A stretch of 64,000 bases of DNA from Alicycliphilus sp. UBA6560 (lineage in GTDB: Bacteria; Pseudomonadota; Gammaproteobacteria; Burkholderiales; Burkholderiaceae_C): positions 62,001 through 126,000 of the forward strand of contig DJJU01000001.1 in NCBI GenBank assembly GCA_002434305.1, read 5' to 3'. A program made the translations under genes and the position numbers. Shown one piece after another: positions 8,801 to 18,527 of the stretch (the stretch's first letter is position 1; each line of letters starts with the position of its first letter). The notes beneath the pieces were generated by a model. The model did not search any database and was not told the DNA's origin. It saw nothing but the letters and a program-made list of their open reading frames with translations.

Positions 8801-10518
8801 TGGGGCGCGTTGGTCTCGCCGGCAACGACCAGCCCGCCACCCAAGTCGGCCACCAATGCCAGCGCGCGGTCGATGCCGACGTTGCCGTTGGCCGGAAGAG
8901 AGCCCGTGAGGATCTGCATCTGCGCGTTGGTGCCATCAGCTCCAACGAAGGCCACGAAGGCATCCACCGCGTCCTGCGACCGGGATGCCAGCACGGTGCG
9001 CGGCCCGATAAGCGTCGGTAGCCCATCGGTAGAGTCGGTAGCCCCAGCCACGGCCAGGCGGCCGTCCGCCAGCAACGCCAGCGCATTGCCCATCTCATCG
9101 CCGCCGTTGCCGCCCAGGAAACCTGCATAGTCCAGGCCGCTGCCATTGGCGGCCACGCGCGCCACGAACGTGTCCATGCCGCCGGTACCAAGCTGGTCGC
9201 CCCCGTGGCTCAGACGGGGCCCTCCGAAGGCCGGGAACGCCGGTGCTGCCGTGGTACACCCTGCTGCAGCCGTAGTAGTGCAAATGGAAAAACCCGTCAC
9301 GTAGGCGCGTCCTGCCGCATCGACGACGATGGCATTGGCTTGGTCGTCCTCGGCGCCGCCGATGAAGCCTGCATACGAGACCGAGCTGCCATCGCTGCCC
9401 AGGCGCATCACGAAGGCATCCCGGTCCTGCTGCATTTTGGTACGCCGCAAACGGTTGTCCGGATCGGTACCTGCTGTGGGGAAATCGGTGGAATGGGTGG
9501 CGCCCGCAAGGTAGATCCGGCCGCTGCCATCCAGTGCCAAGCCGTGGCAGGCATCGTTAGCACTGCCGCCCACATAGGCCACAAACTGGGCCACGCCCTT
9601 CGGGTCGAACTTCACCACGAAGGCGTCGTCGCCCCCGCGGCTGCCTGCACCGCCAGTGATCGGCAGATTCAGCGACTGGGTCGCGCCACAGGCGAAGGTA
9701 TTGCCGTCCTGGTCACGTGCTACGGTAAACACTTGGTCGTCCGCATTGCCACCCACCAAGCCCGAGTAGCCCGTCCAGGCCGGGTCGATGACCAGGGGTT
9801 TACGGCTGTCGTGCGGCGCCAGCGCGAAACGCACGCGCCAGCTGCGCTCGCCTGCCTGCTCTACCACGTAGCGAGCGGCCACCGTGACGCGCTGCGCGCC
9901 TTCGGGCTGATACACCACGGGCGCCGCATCGACCAGCACCTCGTCGCCCACGCGCCACTGCAGCGAGCCATCGGGCTGCAGGCTCAGGGCGTCGGCACCG
10001 TCCACGCGCCACGCCACCTGCTCGGGGTCGGCGCCGGGTGCCAGCTCAAACTGGTACTTGAAACCGCCGGCATTGCCGCCGAAATAGGCGTCGATGCCCG
10101 GCCACACACCGCGGTAGGCCACCGCGCCATAGCTCTTCAGCCCGGTCTGCCATTGCGACCGGTCTCCCACCAACCAGTGGTAGACCGTCGGTGATGCCTG
10201 CATACCCTGCGGAGCCACCCCTGCCGTGCCTTCGAAGCGGTAGCGCAGTCCGCCGTCCCCGGCCGCCTGCAACCCCCCATTCGCAGCCTTAGCCCACGTG
10301 GCTGGCATGCGCCGCGACTGCAGCAGCACGCCCGTGTCGTCGAAGGCGAGCTGCCGACCTGCTGCTGCCGCGCGAAATCGTGCCAGTCCATCGCTGGCGG
10401 GCATGGCCATGAAGCGGTTCTCGCGTCCCGCTAATTCGCGCTGCACGACGGGCTTAGTCTGCGACCAAGAGGGCAAGGCGCCCGCAACGAGCGCCAGGGC
10501 CAGAACGGTACAACGCAT
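5896..10518 (-). CDS. SBBP-repeat / Ig-repeat surface protein with IPTL-CTERM
   Basis: A 1540-residue exported protein. In order: signal peptide (MRCTVLALALVAGALPSWSQ); an N-terminal DUF7948-like domain to about residue 240; SBBP beta-propeller repeats (GGxxxDxAxxxxxDxxGxxYVxGxT pattern) to about 740; one Big_1-like Ig domain; six tandem Ig-like units of about 85 residues (841-1348), most with paired cysteines; a further beta domain; and a C-terminal IPTLSAWG motif, membrane helix and RQRARH tail. The last is the IPTLxxWG-CTERM sorting signal recognised by exosortase H (TIGR04177); no exosortase is in the window. It lies 76 bases after the third collar gene and is probably the last gene of that operon. 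A cell-surface or secreted adhesin-like role is inferred. Confidence 0.85.
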   Translation of the reverse strand: MRCTVLALALVAGALPSWSQTKPVVQRELAGRENRFMAMPASDGLARFRAAAAGRQLAFDDTGVLLQSRRMPATWAKAANGGLQAAGDGGLRYRFEGTAGVAPQGMQASPTVYHWLVGDRSQWQTGLKSYGAVAYRGVWPGIDAYFGGNAGGFKYQFELAPGADPEQVAWRVDGADALSLQPDGSLQWRVGDEVLVDAAPVVYQPEGAQRVTVAARYVVEQAGERSWRVRFALAPHDSRKPLVIDPAWTGYSGLVGGNADDQVFTVARDQDGNTFACGATQSLNLPITGGAGSRGGDDAFVVKFDPKGVAQFVAYVGGSANDACHGLALDGSGRIYLAGATHSTDFPTAGTDPDNRLRRTKMQQDRDAFVMRLGSDGSSVSYAGFIGGAEDDQANAIVVDAAGRAYVTGFSICTTTAAAGCTTAAPAFPAFGGPRLSHGGDQLGTGGMDTFVARVAANGSGLDYAGFLGGNGGDEMGNALALLADGRLAVAGATDSTDGLPTLIGPRTVLASRSQDAVDAFVAFVGADGTNAQMQILTGSLPANGNVGIDRALALVADLGGGLVVAGETNAPQFPANDAGTQFIAGGPQSAGHGGMDGFVVRLHPTAPFATYLGGSSYDYVAALADDGDALYATGATSAGTGFPVVAQSGIATVQPGQQDGFLSKIAWAAPNRFVYSGFLGTSGADAMHALSATLVETDTILSVGGVTTSGWEGLANPTSSAAAGVSAANGLVLRIDPFGPPHRINVLAGAPQSTPIGQAFAAPLQVQVFDVDDRALSNVVVTFSAPVSGASAALDAGGSATTNTAGIATLNAAANMLAGTYNVTATAGGVQVPLVLTNAKGAQATLAVAASPANIHYSGTAALSTTGGTGTGAVSYAVTAGAPNCSVSGTTVTGVGVGPCTITATKATDANYLQATATVDINVSKANQAPLTATASPASIAFNGTTTLGATGGSNAGAVTFAVTAGMDVCTVTGNVLTGVDVGSCTVTATRAADALYNEVSGQVVITVGRAPQVGWAVSASSSSTIAVHGTATLATSGGAGSGAVTLAITAGAASCSLSGNVVTGVTPGTCTVTATKAGDTRHDPASATVDIQVEQASQEPLVATASPNTIAYLGTATLGTRGGSGTGAVTFAVTAGVSQCQVTGNVLTGIGVGGCTVTATKAADINYGAATSSVAVLVTKADQPALVVASSSPSLALNGTSTLSTAGGAGNGAVSYAVTSGASVCSVSGVTLTGTAVGLCEVTATKAGDATYEPVSGTVTVSVGKALQSITFGVLANRVLGDADFVVAASASSGLPVAFGTDTPLVCAVEGTTVRLLGIGTCHVIASQAGDASHNPAVNVVQAFTVAPPPTAGSSLTGTTSSGPASATISTPAWVFAEPGMGKYQNAGFIPLTGHPKSPSVAPPAGVSFPLGLFDLVAISGVPGSSFSVTLTYPTALPPGTQYWKFGPTLVNPTPHWYAYPDAVVSGNTITLTVVDGQQGDDDLQPNAVILDPGGPAVAAAPPSGAAPIPTLSAWGRLALALCMAVLAWQFMRQRARH
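6475..7998 (-). repeat. Six tandem Ig-like coding repeats, period about 255 bp
   Basis: Within the surface-protein gene, six successive units of about 85 codons can be aligned by eye. Each runs through a TGG..G.GAV core, then C.V.G, then G.CTVTATKA, with the first two landmarks holding a cysteine pair likely to form a disulphide. The VTATKA-coding stretch recurs near 6780, 7036, 7291, 7549 and 7803. The last unit (toward 6475) is the most diverged. Such arrays can expand or contract by recombination. Confidence 0.85.
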
Positions 10519-10594
10519 GATGAGTGTCCAGGCAGGGCAGATGATCAGGGGTAGCGGGCCCAACCGGGGCAGGCAAGCATTTGCACGCGCGCCA

Positions 10595-11113
10595 TCAGGA
10601 CCGGGGGGGAAATACGCCCTGCAACGCAATGATGAAATTTGCGGTCAGGTAGGGTGGCATGTTGTTGTGCGGCTGACCGGCACCGGCCACGCTGACCGCC
10701 TGCACAGACATGGGCTCGCTGGGGGCCATACTGGCGTAGGCCCGCGCAGGCGAGGCACCCAGGGCAGCGCCCGCGGGGTCGGATACGGCCGGGCCGGCTG
10801 CATCGCCGCCGTACAGCATGTGGGTATGCATGGGTATTTCGCTGGGTAGCAGGCTCACAGATTCCGCTCCGCCCGCTTCCCCGATGTCATAACTGAGCAA
10901 GCCTGGACCCTGCCCCCACATCATGGGCACGCGGCCTTGCAGGTCAGGCAGAGCAAAATTGCTCTTCCCATTACCGCCGTATGTCGTGCCCAGCAGTGAA
11001 AACAGCGCAGTGTTCTGCGATAGGGGCAGGAGTTGCCCATCGCACATTGCCCACCCCTTGGGTGCGAAGTTGAAGGGAACAATACGGATTTCCGCAACGA
11101 AGGGATCGGCCAT
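10595..11113 (-). CDS. Tail-collar domain (MdpB-like) protein, copy 3
   Basis: A 172-residue protein starting MADPFVAEIRIVPFNFAPKG, with GWAMCDGQLLPL and FALPDLQGRVP, the signature of the phage tail collar domain (PF07484) as found in microcystin-dependent MdpB-like proteins. A histidine-bearing IPMHTHML segment lies in the middle and the C-terminus ends in FIIALQGVFP. It has no signal peptide. It is the third of three paralogues in a row, 27 bases after copy 2, and precedes the large surface protein. No other phage genes accompany it, so a host function in a filament or surface structure is more likely than a prophage remnant. The role is unknown. Confidence 0.85.
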   Translation of the reverse strand: MADPFVAEIRIVPFNFAPKGWAMCDGQLLPLSQNTALFSLLGTTYGGNGKSNFALPDLQGRVPMMWGQGPGLLSYDIGEAGGAESVSLLPSEIPMHTHMLYGGDAAGPAVSDPAGAALGASPARAYASMAPSEPMSVQAVSVAGAGQPHNNMPPYLTANFIIALQGVFPPRS

Positions 11114-11140
11114 GGTGCGCAGGTCTCTGGGTTTAGTCGA

Positions 11141-11635
11141 TCAGTTCTGCGAGGGGAAGATACCCTGCAGCGCAATCACGAAATTCAACGTGATGAAGGG
11201 GGGCAGGTTCAAGTGGGACTGACTCCCCCCCACGGATGTGATCGCATCGGTGCGGGTGGCTGCCGTGGCTGCCGCAGCGTAGTTGCCCCGCGAGGCGGCA
11301 AAGGCATTCCCCGTCGGGCCCGTGGCATGCCCCACTGCCGAGGTGGCACTCGGCACATGGGTGTGTGCCGGCATTTCGTTGATCGACAGCGTGTGCTCTT
11401 CAGCGCCCCCTCGGGTTCCCCGCGGATACCCGGGCGCCACGTGGATGGGCATGCGCCCGCGAAAATCCGGCAGGGCGAAATTGACCCGCCCATCGCCACC
11501 GAACGTGGTTCCAAGCAGGGAAAAGAGCCCCTGGTTCTGGTTGATGGGCAACAGTTGGCCGTTGCACAGCGCCCAGCCCTTGGGAGCAAAGCTGAAGGAA
11601 GCGATGCGGATTTCTCCGAGAAACGGTTCTGCCAT
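11141..11635 (-). CDS. Tail-collar domain (MdpB-like) protein, copy 2
   Basis: A 164-residue paralogue of its neighbours. It shows MAEPFLGEIRIASFSFAPKG, the GWALCNGQLLPINQN segment, the FALPDFRGRMPIH collar motif, a central IN.MPAHTHV histidine segment and the closing FVIALQGIFP. The middle third (alanine/threonine-rich) diverges most from the other two, consistent with a variable tip between conserved ends. It starts 4 bases after the stop of copy 1, so the two are co-translated. Function is not known beyond the domain assignment. Confidence 0.85.
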   Translation of the reverse strand: MAEPFLGEIRIASFSFAPKGWALCNGQLLPINQNQGLFSLLGTTFGGDGRVNFALPDFRGRMPIHVAPGYPRGTRGGAEEHTLSINEMPAHTHVPSATSAVGHATGPTGNAFAASRGNYAAAATAATRTDAITSVGGSQSHLNLPPFITLNFVIALQGIFPSQN

Positions 11636-11639
11636 GACG

Positions 11640-12146
11640 TCAGGTCGGCGACGGATAGATGCCGAAGAGCGAGATGATGAAACTCACGCACAGGAACGGA
11701 GGCCGGTTCTCGTGCGGTTGGCTGCCTCCGGCCGACAACAGCGTGCCGGGGTGCATAGGTTGCGCCGCAGGCGCGGCATTCACGAAGTTCTTGTAGTCGC
11801 GGTGCCGCGCAGGCAATGCGCCTACGGGCGAGGCCACATACCCCGTGCCCGCAGCCACCATCAGAGTGTGGTTGTGGCGGGGGATTTGACTGACGGTGAG
11901 CGTCACCGCCTCGACCCCGCCCATCTCGGCCAAATAGTGGCCGTTGCCTTGGTGGATGGGAATGCGCCCGCGCAGGTCCGGCAACCCGAACGTGTTCTGT
12001 CCGTCCCCGCCATAGGTGGTGCCGATCAGCTGGAACAACGTCTCGTTCCCGGCAATCGGCAGTATCTGGCCCTCACAGAAGGCCCAGCCTACTGGGGCGA
12101 AATTCCCGGCGAACATGCGAATTTCGCCAATGTAGGGTTGTGCCAT
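11640..12146 (-). CDS. Tail-collar domain (MdpB-like) protein, copy 1
   Basis: A 168-residue protein, first gene of the collar operon. It has MAQPYIGEIRMFAGNFAPVG, GWAFCEGQILPI, the FGLPDLRGRIPIH collar motif, IPRHNHTL in the centre and FIISLFGIYP at the end. A good sigma70-like promoter lies about 100 bases upstream in the gap shared with the divergent DUF6916 gene. The three paralogues share ends but differ in the central segment, which suggests either a heteromeric assembly or alternative tips. Cytoplasmic by sequence (no signal peptide). Confidence 0.85.
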   Translation of the reverse strand: MAQPYIGEIRMFAGNFAPVGWAFCEGQILPIAGNETLFQLIGTTYGGDGQNTFGLPDLRGRIPIHQGNGHYLAEMGGVEAVTLTVSQIPRHNHTLMVAAGTGYVASPVGALPARHRDYKNFVNAAPAAQPMHPGTLLSAGGSQPHENRPPFLCVSFIISLFGIYPSPT

Positions 12147-12246
12147 GTAGCGCTGCAGGCCGTACCGACCTGTTGGACAGGGAACGAAAAGGATGGAAAG
12201 GTGTCAGCCCGCAGATCGTGCCAGTGACTACCTCGTAAAGCGCGCC

Positions 12247-12275
12247 AATATAAAAGGGGTCACTCCTTGATGCAA
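12247..12275 (-). promoter_or_regulatory. Sigma70-type promoter of the collar operon
   Basis: Reading leftward, TTGCAT (12275-12270) and TATATT (12252-12247) are separated by exactly 17 bases. Transcription would begin near 12240, giving a leader of roughly 95 bases before the first collar gene. The surrounding 213-base gap is AT-richer than its neighbours and also has to serve the divergent DUF6916 gene, for which I see no equally good promoter. Confidence 0.55.
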
Positions 12276-12360
12276 GACAAACATAGCGTTGCAGTTAAAA
12301 CTAAGGCAATATCTGCGCCGCTTGCAATCCTTCAGACCTCATTTCTGCCGCCCCTTCTTC

Positions 12361-12768
12361 ATGAATCGTGAACGCCGCACCTTCCTCAAGGCCGCAGGCA
12401 TGGCCTCGACTGCTGCGGCCTCGGCAGCAATGGGCCATGCTGCTGCCGCCATCCCCGCATCGCAGCAGCAGTTAGGCACCATGACCCTGCTTCGCAGTCA
12501 TTTCGCGCGACTTGCGGGGGAAGGGTTCACCTTCCTGCACCCTAGTGGTGTCCGCGGTAGCGCCACCTTGCTGCATGCCCACCCACTGGAAGGCGCGGAG
12601 GATGGCGAGCGCAGCTTTCGACTGGTCTTTGCTCCAAATGACTCCTCCTTGAGCCAGGACACGTGGGAGGTTTCCCACCCTGCCCTGGGCACGCATGCAA
12701 TCTTCGTGAGCCCTAATGACGCACAAGGCCAGAAGATCGAAGCCATCTTCAACCGCCATCAACCCTAG
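12361..12768 (+). CDS. DUF6916-like protein with twin-arginine signal
   Basis: A 135-residue protein. The N-terminus NRERRTFLKAAG is a twin-arginine export motif, followed by an alanine-rich hydrophobic stretch, so a folded protein is probably sent to the periplasm. The mature part ends with a beta-rich segment containing FRLVF and HPALGTHAIFVSP that aligns by eye with the gene at 13284-13730. Both look like the DUF6916 family, which I recall as occurring beside MdpB-like collar genes. The start is the ATG at the head of the Tat motif. It is divergent from the collar operon, and its last 20 bases overlap the converging GNAT gene. Biochemical role unknown. Confidence 0.7.
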   Translation: MNRERRTFLKAAGMASTAAASAAMGHAAAAIPASQQQLGTMTLLRSHFARLAGEGFTFLHPSGVRGSATLLHAHPLEGAEDGERSFRLVFAPNDSSLSQDTWEVSHPALGTHAIFVSPNDAQGQKIEAIFNRHQP

Positions 12769-13294
12769 CTACAGGCAGTGCGCGTTTCGCCGTGGGCGCT
12801 GGCGGGCGACGCATGCATACATACACTCCTTCCAGTTCGCCGGTGATGAAACCCTCGCGCTGGTACAGCCCGTAAGCCGGGTTGCTGACTTCGACATACA
12901 GCAGCGTCTCGCGTCCCTGCCGGTCCGCGCACTCAAGGACCATGCGCACCAGCGCCGCCCCCCAGCCGCGGCGGCGCCAGGGTGGTAGCAGAGCGATGTC
13001 CATCAGGCGCAACTGTCCTGTTGGCGCCGCCAGGTACAGACGACCTACCGCTGTGCCGAGGTGCTCCACCACCATGAACGAAGCAGTGGGGTAATGCTTA
13101 CGGTAATGGTGGTCCTGAAGCGCGAACTGCGAATCCGAAAACGCCTGCTTCTGTGCCTCGGTCCACGGCGTCAGTGCCAATTCAGGGTCCCGCACCGTAC
13201 GGTACAGCGCACGCAGGAACGGCAGGTCCGTGATAGTGGCCGGCCTCAGGTGCAGCGCGGGCGGCAACAGCGATAAGTTCAGGTCACCCCACAT
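12749..13294 (-). CDS. GNAT family N-acetyltransferase
   Basis: A 181-residue acetyltransferase. Residues after LHLRPAT form the first GNAT strand; the acetyl-CoA loop is PPWRRRGWGAAL in the middle of the protein, and the NPAYGLYQREGF motif closes the fold, all standard for the family. The start at 13294 (MWGDLNLS) overlaps the upstream DUF6916-like gene by 11 bases; an ATG at 13312 is also possible. Its place between two DUF6916-like genes and next to the collar operon suggests it modifies a component of that system, possibly an amino terminus or lysine, but this is inference. Confidence 0.78.
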   Translation of the reverse strand: MWGDLNLSLLPPALHLRPATITDLPFLRALYRTVRDPELALTPWTEAQKQAFSDSQFALQDHHYRKHYPTASFMVVEHLGTAVGRLYLAAPTGQLRLMDIALLPPWRRRGWGAALVRMVLECADRQGRETLLYVEVSNPAYGLYQREGFITGELEGVYVCMRRPPAPTAKRALPVARVDGG

Positions 13295-13730
13295 GCGAGA
13301 AACATGCTTCATAGACGAAGCCTTCAGGCCGGCGCGCCACAGGCGTCATGAAGATGGCGTAGTCACCCAGTTGCGGATGTTGCATTCGGTAGGTGCCCTG
13401 GGTCAGAAACGCGTCGGCTGGCCCCTGAAAACTGATGCGGAACTGGTGGGCGCCAGGCGCTGCTGGAGACTCGGCCACTTCGCAGACCGTTAGTGGGACC
13501 GTAATAGGGCCAGCGGGCGTAGCCAGGTGTGCCAGCACCTGCTGACGCGCAAAACACTGCGCGTCGGGCCAGGTAAGCGTGCGGGAGAACAATGCGGAGT
13601 CGAGCACGGCGGGAGGTCGGGAGTCAGAAAGCAACGCTGCATGCAAGCACCGTGCATGCGCGGCTGCAACGCTGAACGAGTATAGCGATGGGGTTCCTGC
13701 CAGCGCTCGGGCCGCATGTCCTCCAGCCAT
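13284..13730 (-). CDS. DUF6916-like protein (start uncertain)
   Basis: Up to 148 residues. The C-terminal half has FRISFQGPADAFLTQGTY and HPQLGDYAIFMTP, matching the FRLVF / HPALGTHAIFVSP block of the gene at 12361 and identifying a second DUF6916-like protein, here without a Tat signal. The start is unclear: the ATG at 13730 gives an N-terminal 45 residues that do not align, while a GTG at 13607 would begin just before the aligned part. A TATACT at 13684-13679 would fit transcription starting between them and so favours the shorter form. It overlaps the GNAT gene, so the two are probably coupled. Confidence 0.6.
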   Translation of the reverse strand: MAGGHAARALAGTPSLYSFSVAAAHARCLHAALLSDSRPPAVLDSALFSRTLTWPDAQCFARQQVLAHLATPAGPITVPLTVCEVAESPAAPGAHQFRISFQGPADAFLTQGTYRMQHPQLGDYAIFMTPVARRPEGFVYEACFSHVG

Positions 13731-13764
13731 TCGACAGCGGCGGGCGGCTCTTCTTCACCCCCGC

Positions 13765-15666
<1,902 letters not shown>

Positions 15667-15813
15667 AAGCCAATGCTCCGTAATTGAAGAAGAAATGCGA
15701 TGGGCGGATGCTATGAAGCCCTGTGTGAAATTTGTGATTTCTTTTCATCTATTTTTGATATCACATTTCAAAACCATGAAGACATGAAATATTGATTCAT
15801 TTAACATCTATTC
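15667..15813. promoter_or_regulatory. AT-rich divergent control region between glmS and the Lrp-type gene
   Basis: A 147-base gap, far richer in A and T than its surroundings. It contains short inverted repeats such as GAAATTTGTGATTTC near 15727 and ATGAAATATTGATTCAT near 15785, the kind of loosely symmetric AT-rich sites bound by Lrp/AsnC proteins. I infer autoregulation of the regulator and possible control of glmS; no single promoter stands out clearly enough to place. Confidence 0.45.
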
Positions 15814-16329
15814 ATGCAACCAGAAATGACGCTCGACGGCATCGACATGCAATTGCTTGACCAGCTGCAGCGCGACGCGTCACTGAGCAACCAGTACTTG
15901 GCCCGGCAGGTGGGCGTGTCGCCCGCCACCTGTCTGCGCCGCGTGCGCCGGCTGCACGAGTGCGGGCTGATCGAGCGCCAGGTGGCCCTGGTGCAGCCCG
16001 AGCGGCTGGCGGCGGCGCTGGGCCACGGCCTCACGGTGATCGCCGAGGTCTCGCTGGACCGCCAGGGCGCCGAGCACCTGGATGCCTTCCAGGCCCGCGC
16101 CGTGCAGGAGGACGCGGTGCAGCAGTGCTGGCGCGTCTCACCGGGGCCGGACTTCGTCCTCGTCGCCCAGGTGGTGGACATGCCGGCCTGGCTGGCGCTG
16201 TCGCAGCGGCTGTTCACGCAGGACGCCAACGTGCGCAACGTGCGTGCCTTCTTCGCCACCCAGCGCGCCAAATTTGAGACAAAACTGCCTCTAACGCCCT
16301 CCAGTCAAGCGCCAGAAGCTATCAAATAA
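15814..16329 (+). CDS. Lrp/AsnC family transcriptional regulator
   Basis: A 171-residue regulator. Residues 7-60 form the helix-turn-helix (LDGIDMQLLDQLQRDAS, then VGVSPATCLRRVRRLHECG), followed by the RAM/ligand-binding domain with PGPDFVLVAQVVDM. Lrp-type proteins bind amino acids and form octamers on DNA. The last 17-19 residues (from KFETKL on) are coded by a copy of the dispersed intergenic repeat, which also supplies the TAA stop, so the native C-terminus has probably been replaced or extended. It is divergent from glmS across an AT-rich gap. The ligand is unknown. Confidence 0.85.
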   Translation: MQPEMTLDGIDMQLLDQLQRDASLSNQYLARQVGVSPATCLRRVRRLHECGLIERQVALVQPERLAAALGHGLTVIAEVSLDRQGAEHLDAFQARAVQEDAVQQCWRVSPGPDFVLVAQVVDMPAWLALSQRLFTQDANVRNVRAFFATQRAKFETKLPLTPSSQAPEAIK

Positions 16330-16338
16330 ATAGCAACA
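16271..16338 (-). repeat. Dispersed AGCGCTTG repeat, copy 1
   Basis: Reading leftward it shows TTGATAGCTTCTGGCGCTTGACTGG and a GGGCGTTAGAGG tail, the family pattern. It overlaps the 3' end of the Lrp-type gene and supplies its final codons and stop. Confidence 0.75.
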
Positions 16339-16424
16339 ACATTCTCCCCCCTTGACCTACAGGCACCGCGCCACCAGCTCGCTTACAGTGACCCAGGCAC
16401 GGCAGTGCCAGCCATGGAGGACGC

Positions 16425-17417
<993 letters not shown>

Positions 17418-17421
17418 AGCC

Positions 17422-17757
17422 ATGTCCCCATCCAACACGACCGCCGGCGCCCTGGCCGAGCTGCTGGACGAGCGCGGCCCTTTGAGCCTGGAAGAGCTGG
17501 CCCGCGCCTGCTGCATGGCGCCCGGCTGGGTCAGCGAGCGCGCCACGGCCGGCCTGCTGCAGGGCGATCAAGCCGGCGGCCGCTGGCATTTCTCCAGCAC
17601 CACCGTGGTGCGCGCGCGCCGCTTGGCGCGGCTGGAATCGACCTTCGATGCCGATCCGCAACTGGCCGGCCTGACGGCCGACCTGATCGAAGAGGTGAGC
17701 GCGCTGCGCCAGCGCCTGCGCCAGCTGGAGGCGCAGCTGGGCCTGGGAGGCCTTTAG
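17422..17757 (+). CDS. cbpM: Chaperone modulator CbpM
   Basis: A 111-residue MerR-like small helical protein. The N-terminal half (LEELARACCMAPGWVSERATAGLL) is a winged-helix-like segment and the C-terminal half a coiled helix (LIEEVSALRQRLRQLEAQL). CbpM binds the J domain of CbpA and inhibits it by family knowledge. The ATG is preceded by AAGGAGG at 17407-17413, inside the end of cbpA. The last four bases overlap the converging histidine kinase gene. Confidence 0.82.
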   Translation: MSPSNTTAGALAELLDERGPLSLEELARACCMAPGWVSERATAGLLQGDQAGGRWHFSSTTVVRARRLARLESTFDADPQLAGLTADLIEEVSALRQRLRQLEAQLGLGGL

Positions 17758-18521
17758 CCAGGACTGGTGTACGCCGCCGGCCAGTCCAGCTGCACGGTGC
17801 AGCCCTCGCCGGGCTGGGCAGTGGCGCTGAGGCGTGCGCCATGGCGCTCGGCGATGGTCTGGCACATTGCCAGGCCTGCGCCCACACCCTCGAATTCCGA
17901 CTCGCGGTGCAGCCGCTCGAACACGCCGAATACCTGCCCAGCGCGTTCGGGCTCGAAGCCGGCGCCGTTGTCCTGCACGCTGATGCGCACGCTGGCGCCC
18001 TGCTGCTGAGCCCGCACGGCAATGCGGGCCGGCTCGCGCCCCCGGGTGAACTTGAGCGCGTTGGCCAGCAGTTCGCGCAGCAGCTGGCGCAGCAGCGCCG
18101 GGTCGGCCTGCACGGCGGGCAGCTCGGCGCCCACCTGCCACTGCACGCCGCGCCCGGCCTCGGCGCCAGCCAGCAGGGTGCGCGCCTCGTGCAGCGCAGC
18201 GGCCAGGTCCACGCGCACAGGCTGCAGCGGGGCGCGGCCGGCGTCGGCTATGGCGCGCAGGCCGTCCAGCATCAGCGCCATGCGGCGGGCGGACTGCTCC
18301 ATGGTGGCCAGGCAGTCCAGCGCTTCGGCCACGGGTTCGCCGGCGCCGGGCAGCTCGCCCAGCAGTTCTTGAACGAGAGCGCCGTAGGACGTGACGTGGC
18401 GCAGCGGCGCGCGCAAATCGTGCACCACGCGCTGCATGAAGGCGTCCTGCGCGGCGGCCATGTCGGCCAGCTGCCGGCGGGCGAGCGCCAGCTCCTGCTG
18501 CAGAGCCTGAACGTCGGCCAT
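17754..18521 (-). CDS. Soluble sensor histidine kinase
   Basis: A 255-residue kinase with no membrane segment. Residues 1-28 form a helical, coiled-coil-like start; the phosphoacceptor box VVHDLRAPLRHVTSY lies at about 32-46; the ATPase domain has the N box LLRELLANALKFT, the G1 box DNGAGF and a G2 box GVGAGLAMC. PAS or other sensor domains are absent, and no response regulator is adjacent. It begins six bases after the glmU stop and is probably co-transcribed with it. It could be the kinase half of a system whose sensor is another protein. Signal and partner are unknown. Confidence 0.85.
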   Translation of the reverse strand: MADVQALQQELALARRQLADMAAAQDAFMQRVVHDLRAPLRHVTSYGALVQELLGELPGAGEPVAEALDCLATMEQSARRMALMLDGLRAIADAGRAPLQPVRVDLAAALHEARTLLAGAEAGRGVQWQVGAELPAVQADPALLRQLLRELLANALKFTRGREPARIAVRAQQQGASVRISVQDNGAGFEPERAGQVFGVFERLHRESEFEGVGAGLAMCQTIAERHGARLSATAQPGEGCTVQLDWPAAYTSPG

Positions 18522-18527
18522 GCCGGC

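Noticed and set aside
10595..12146. Prophage remnant suggested by three tail-collar proteins
   Set aside because: No other phage structural, lysis, integrase or attachment sequences are near; the three genes are intact paralogues with their own promoter and sit with non-phage genes.
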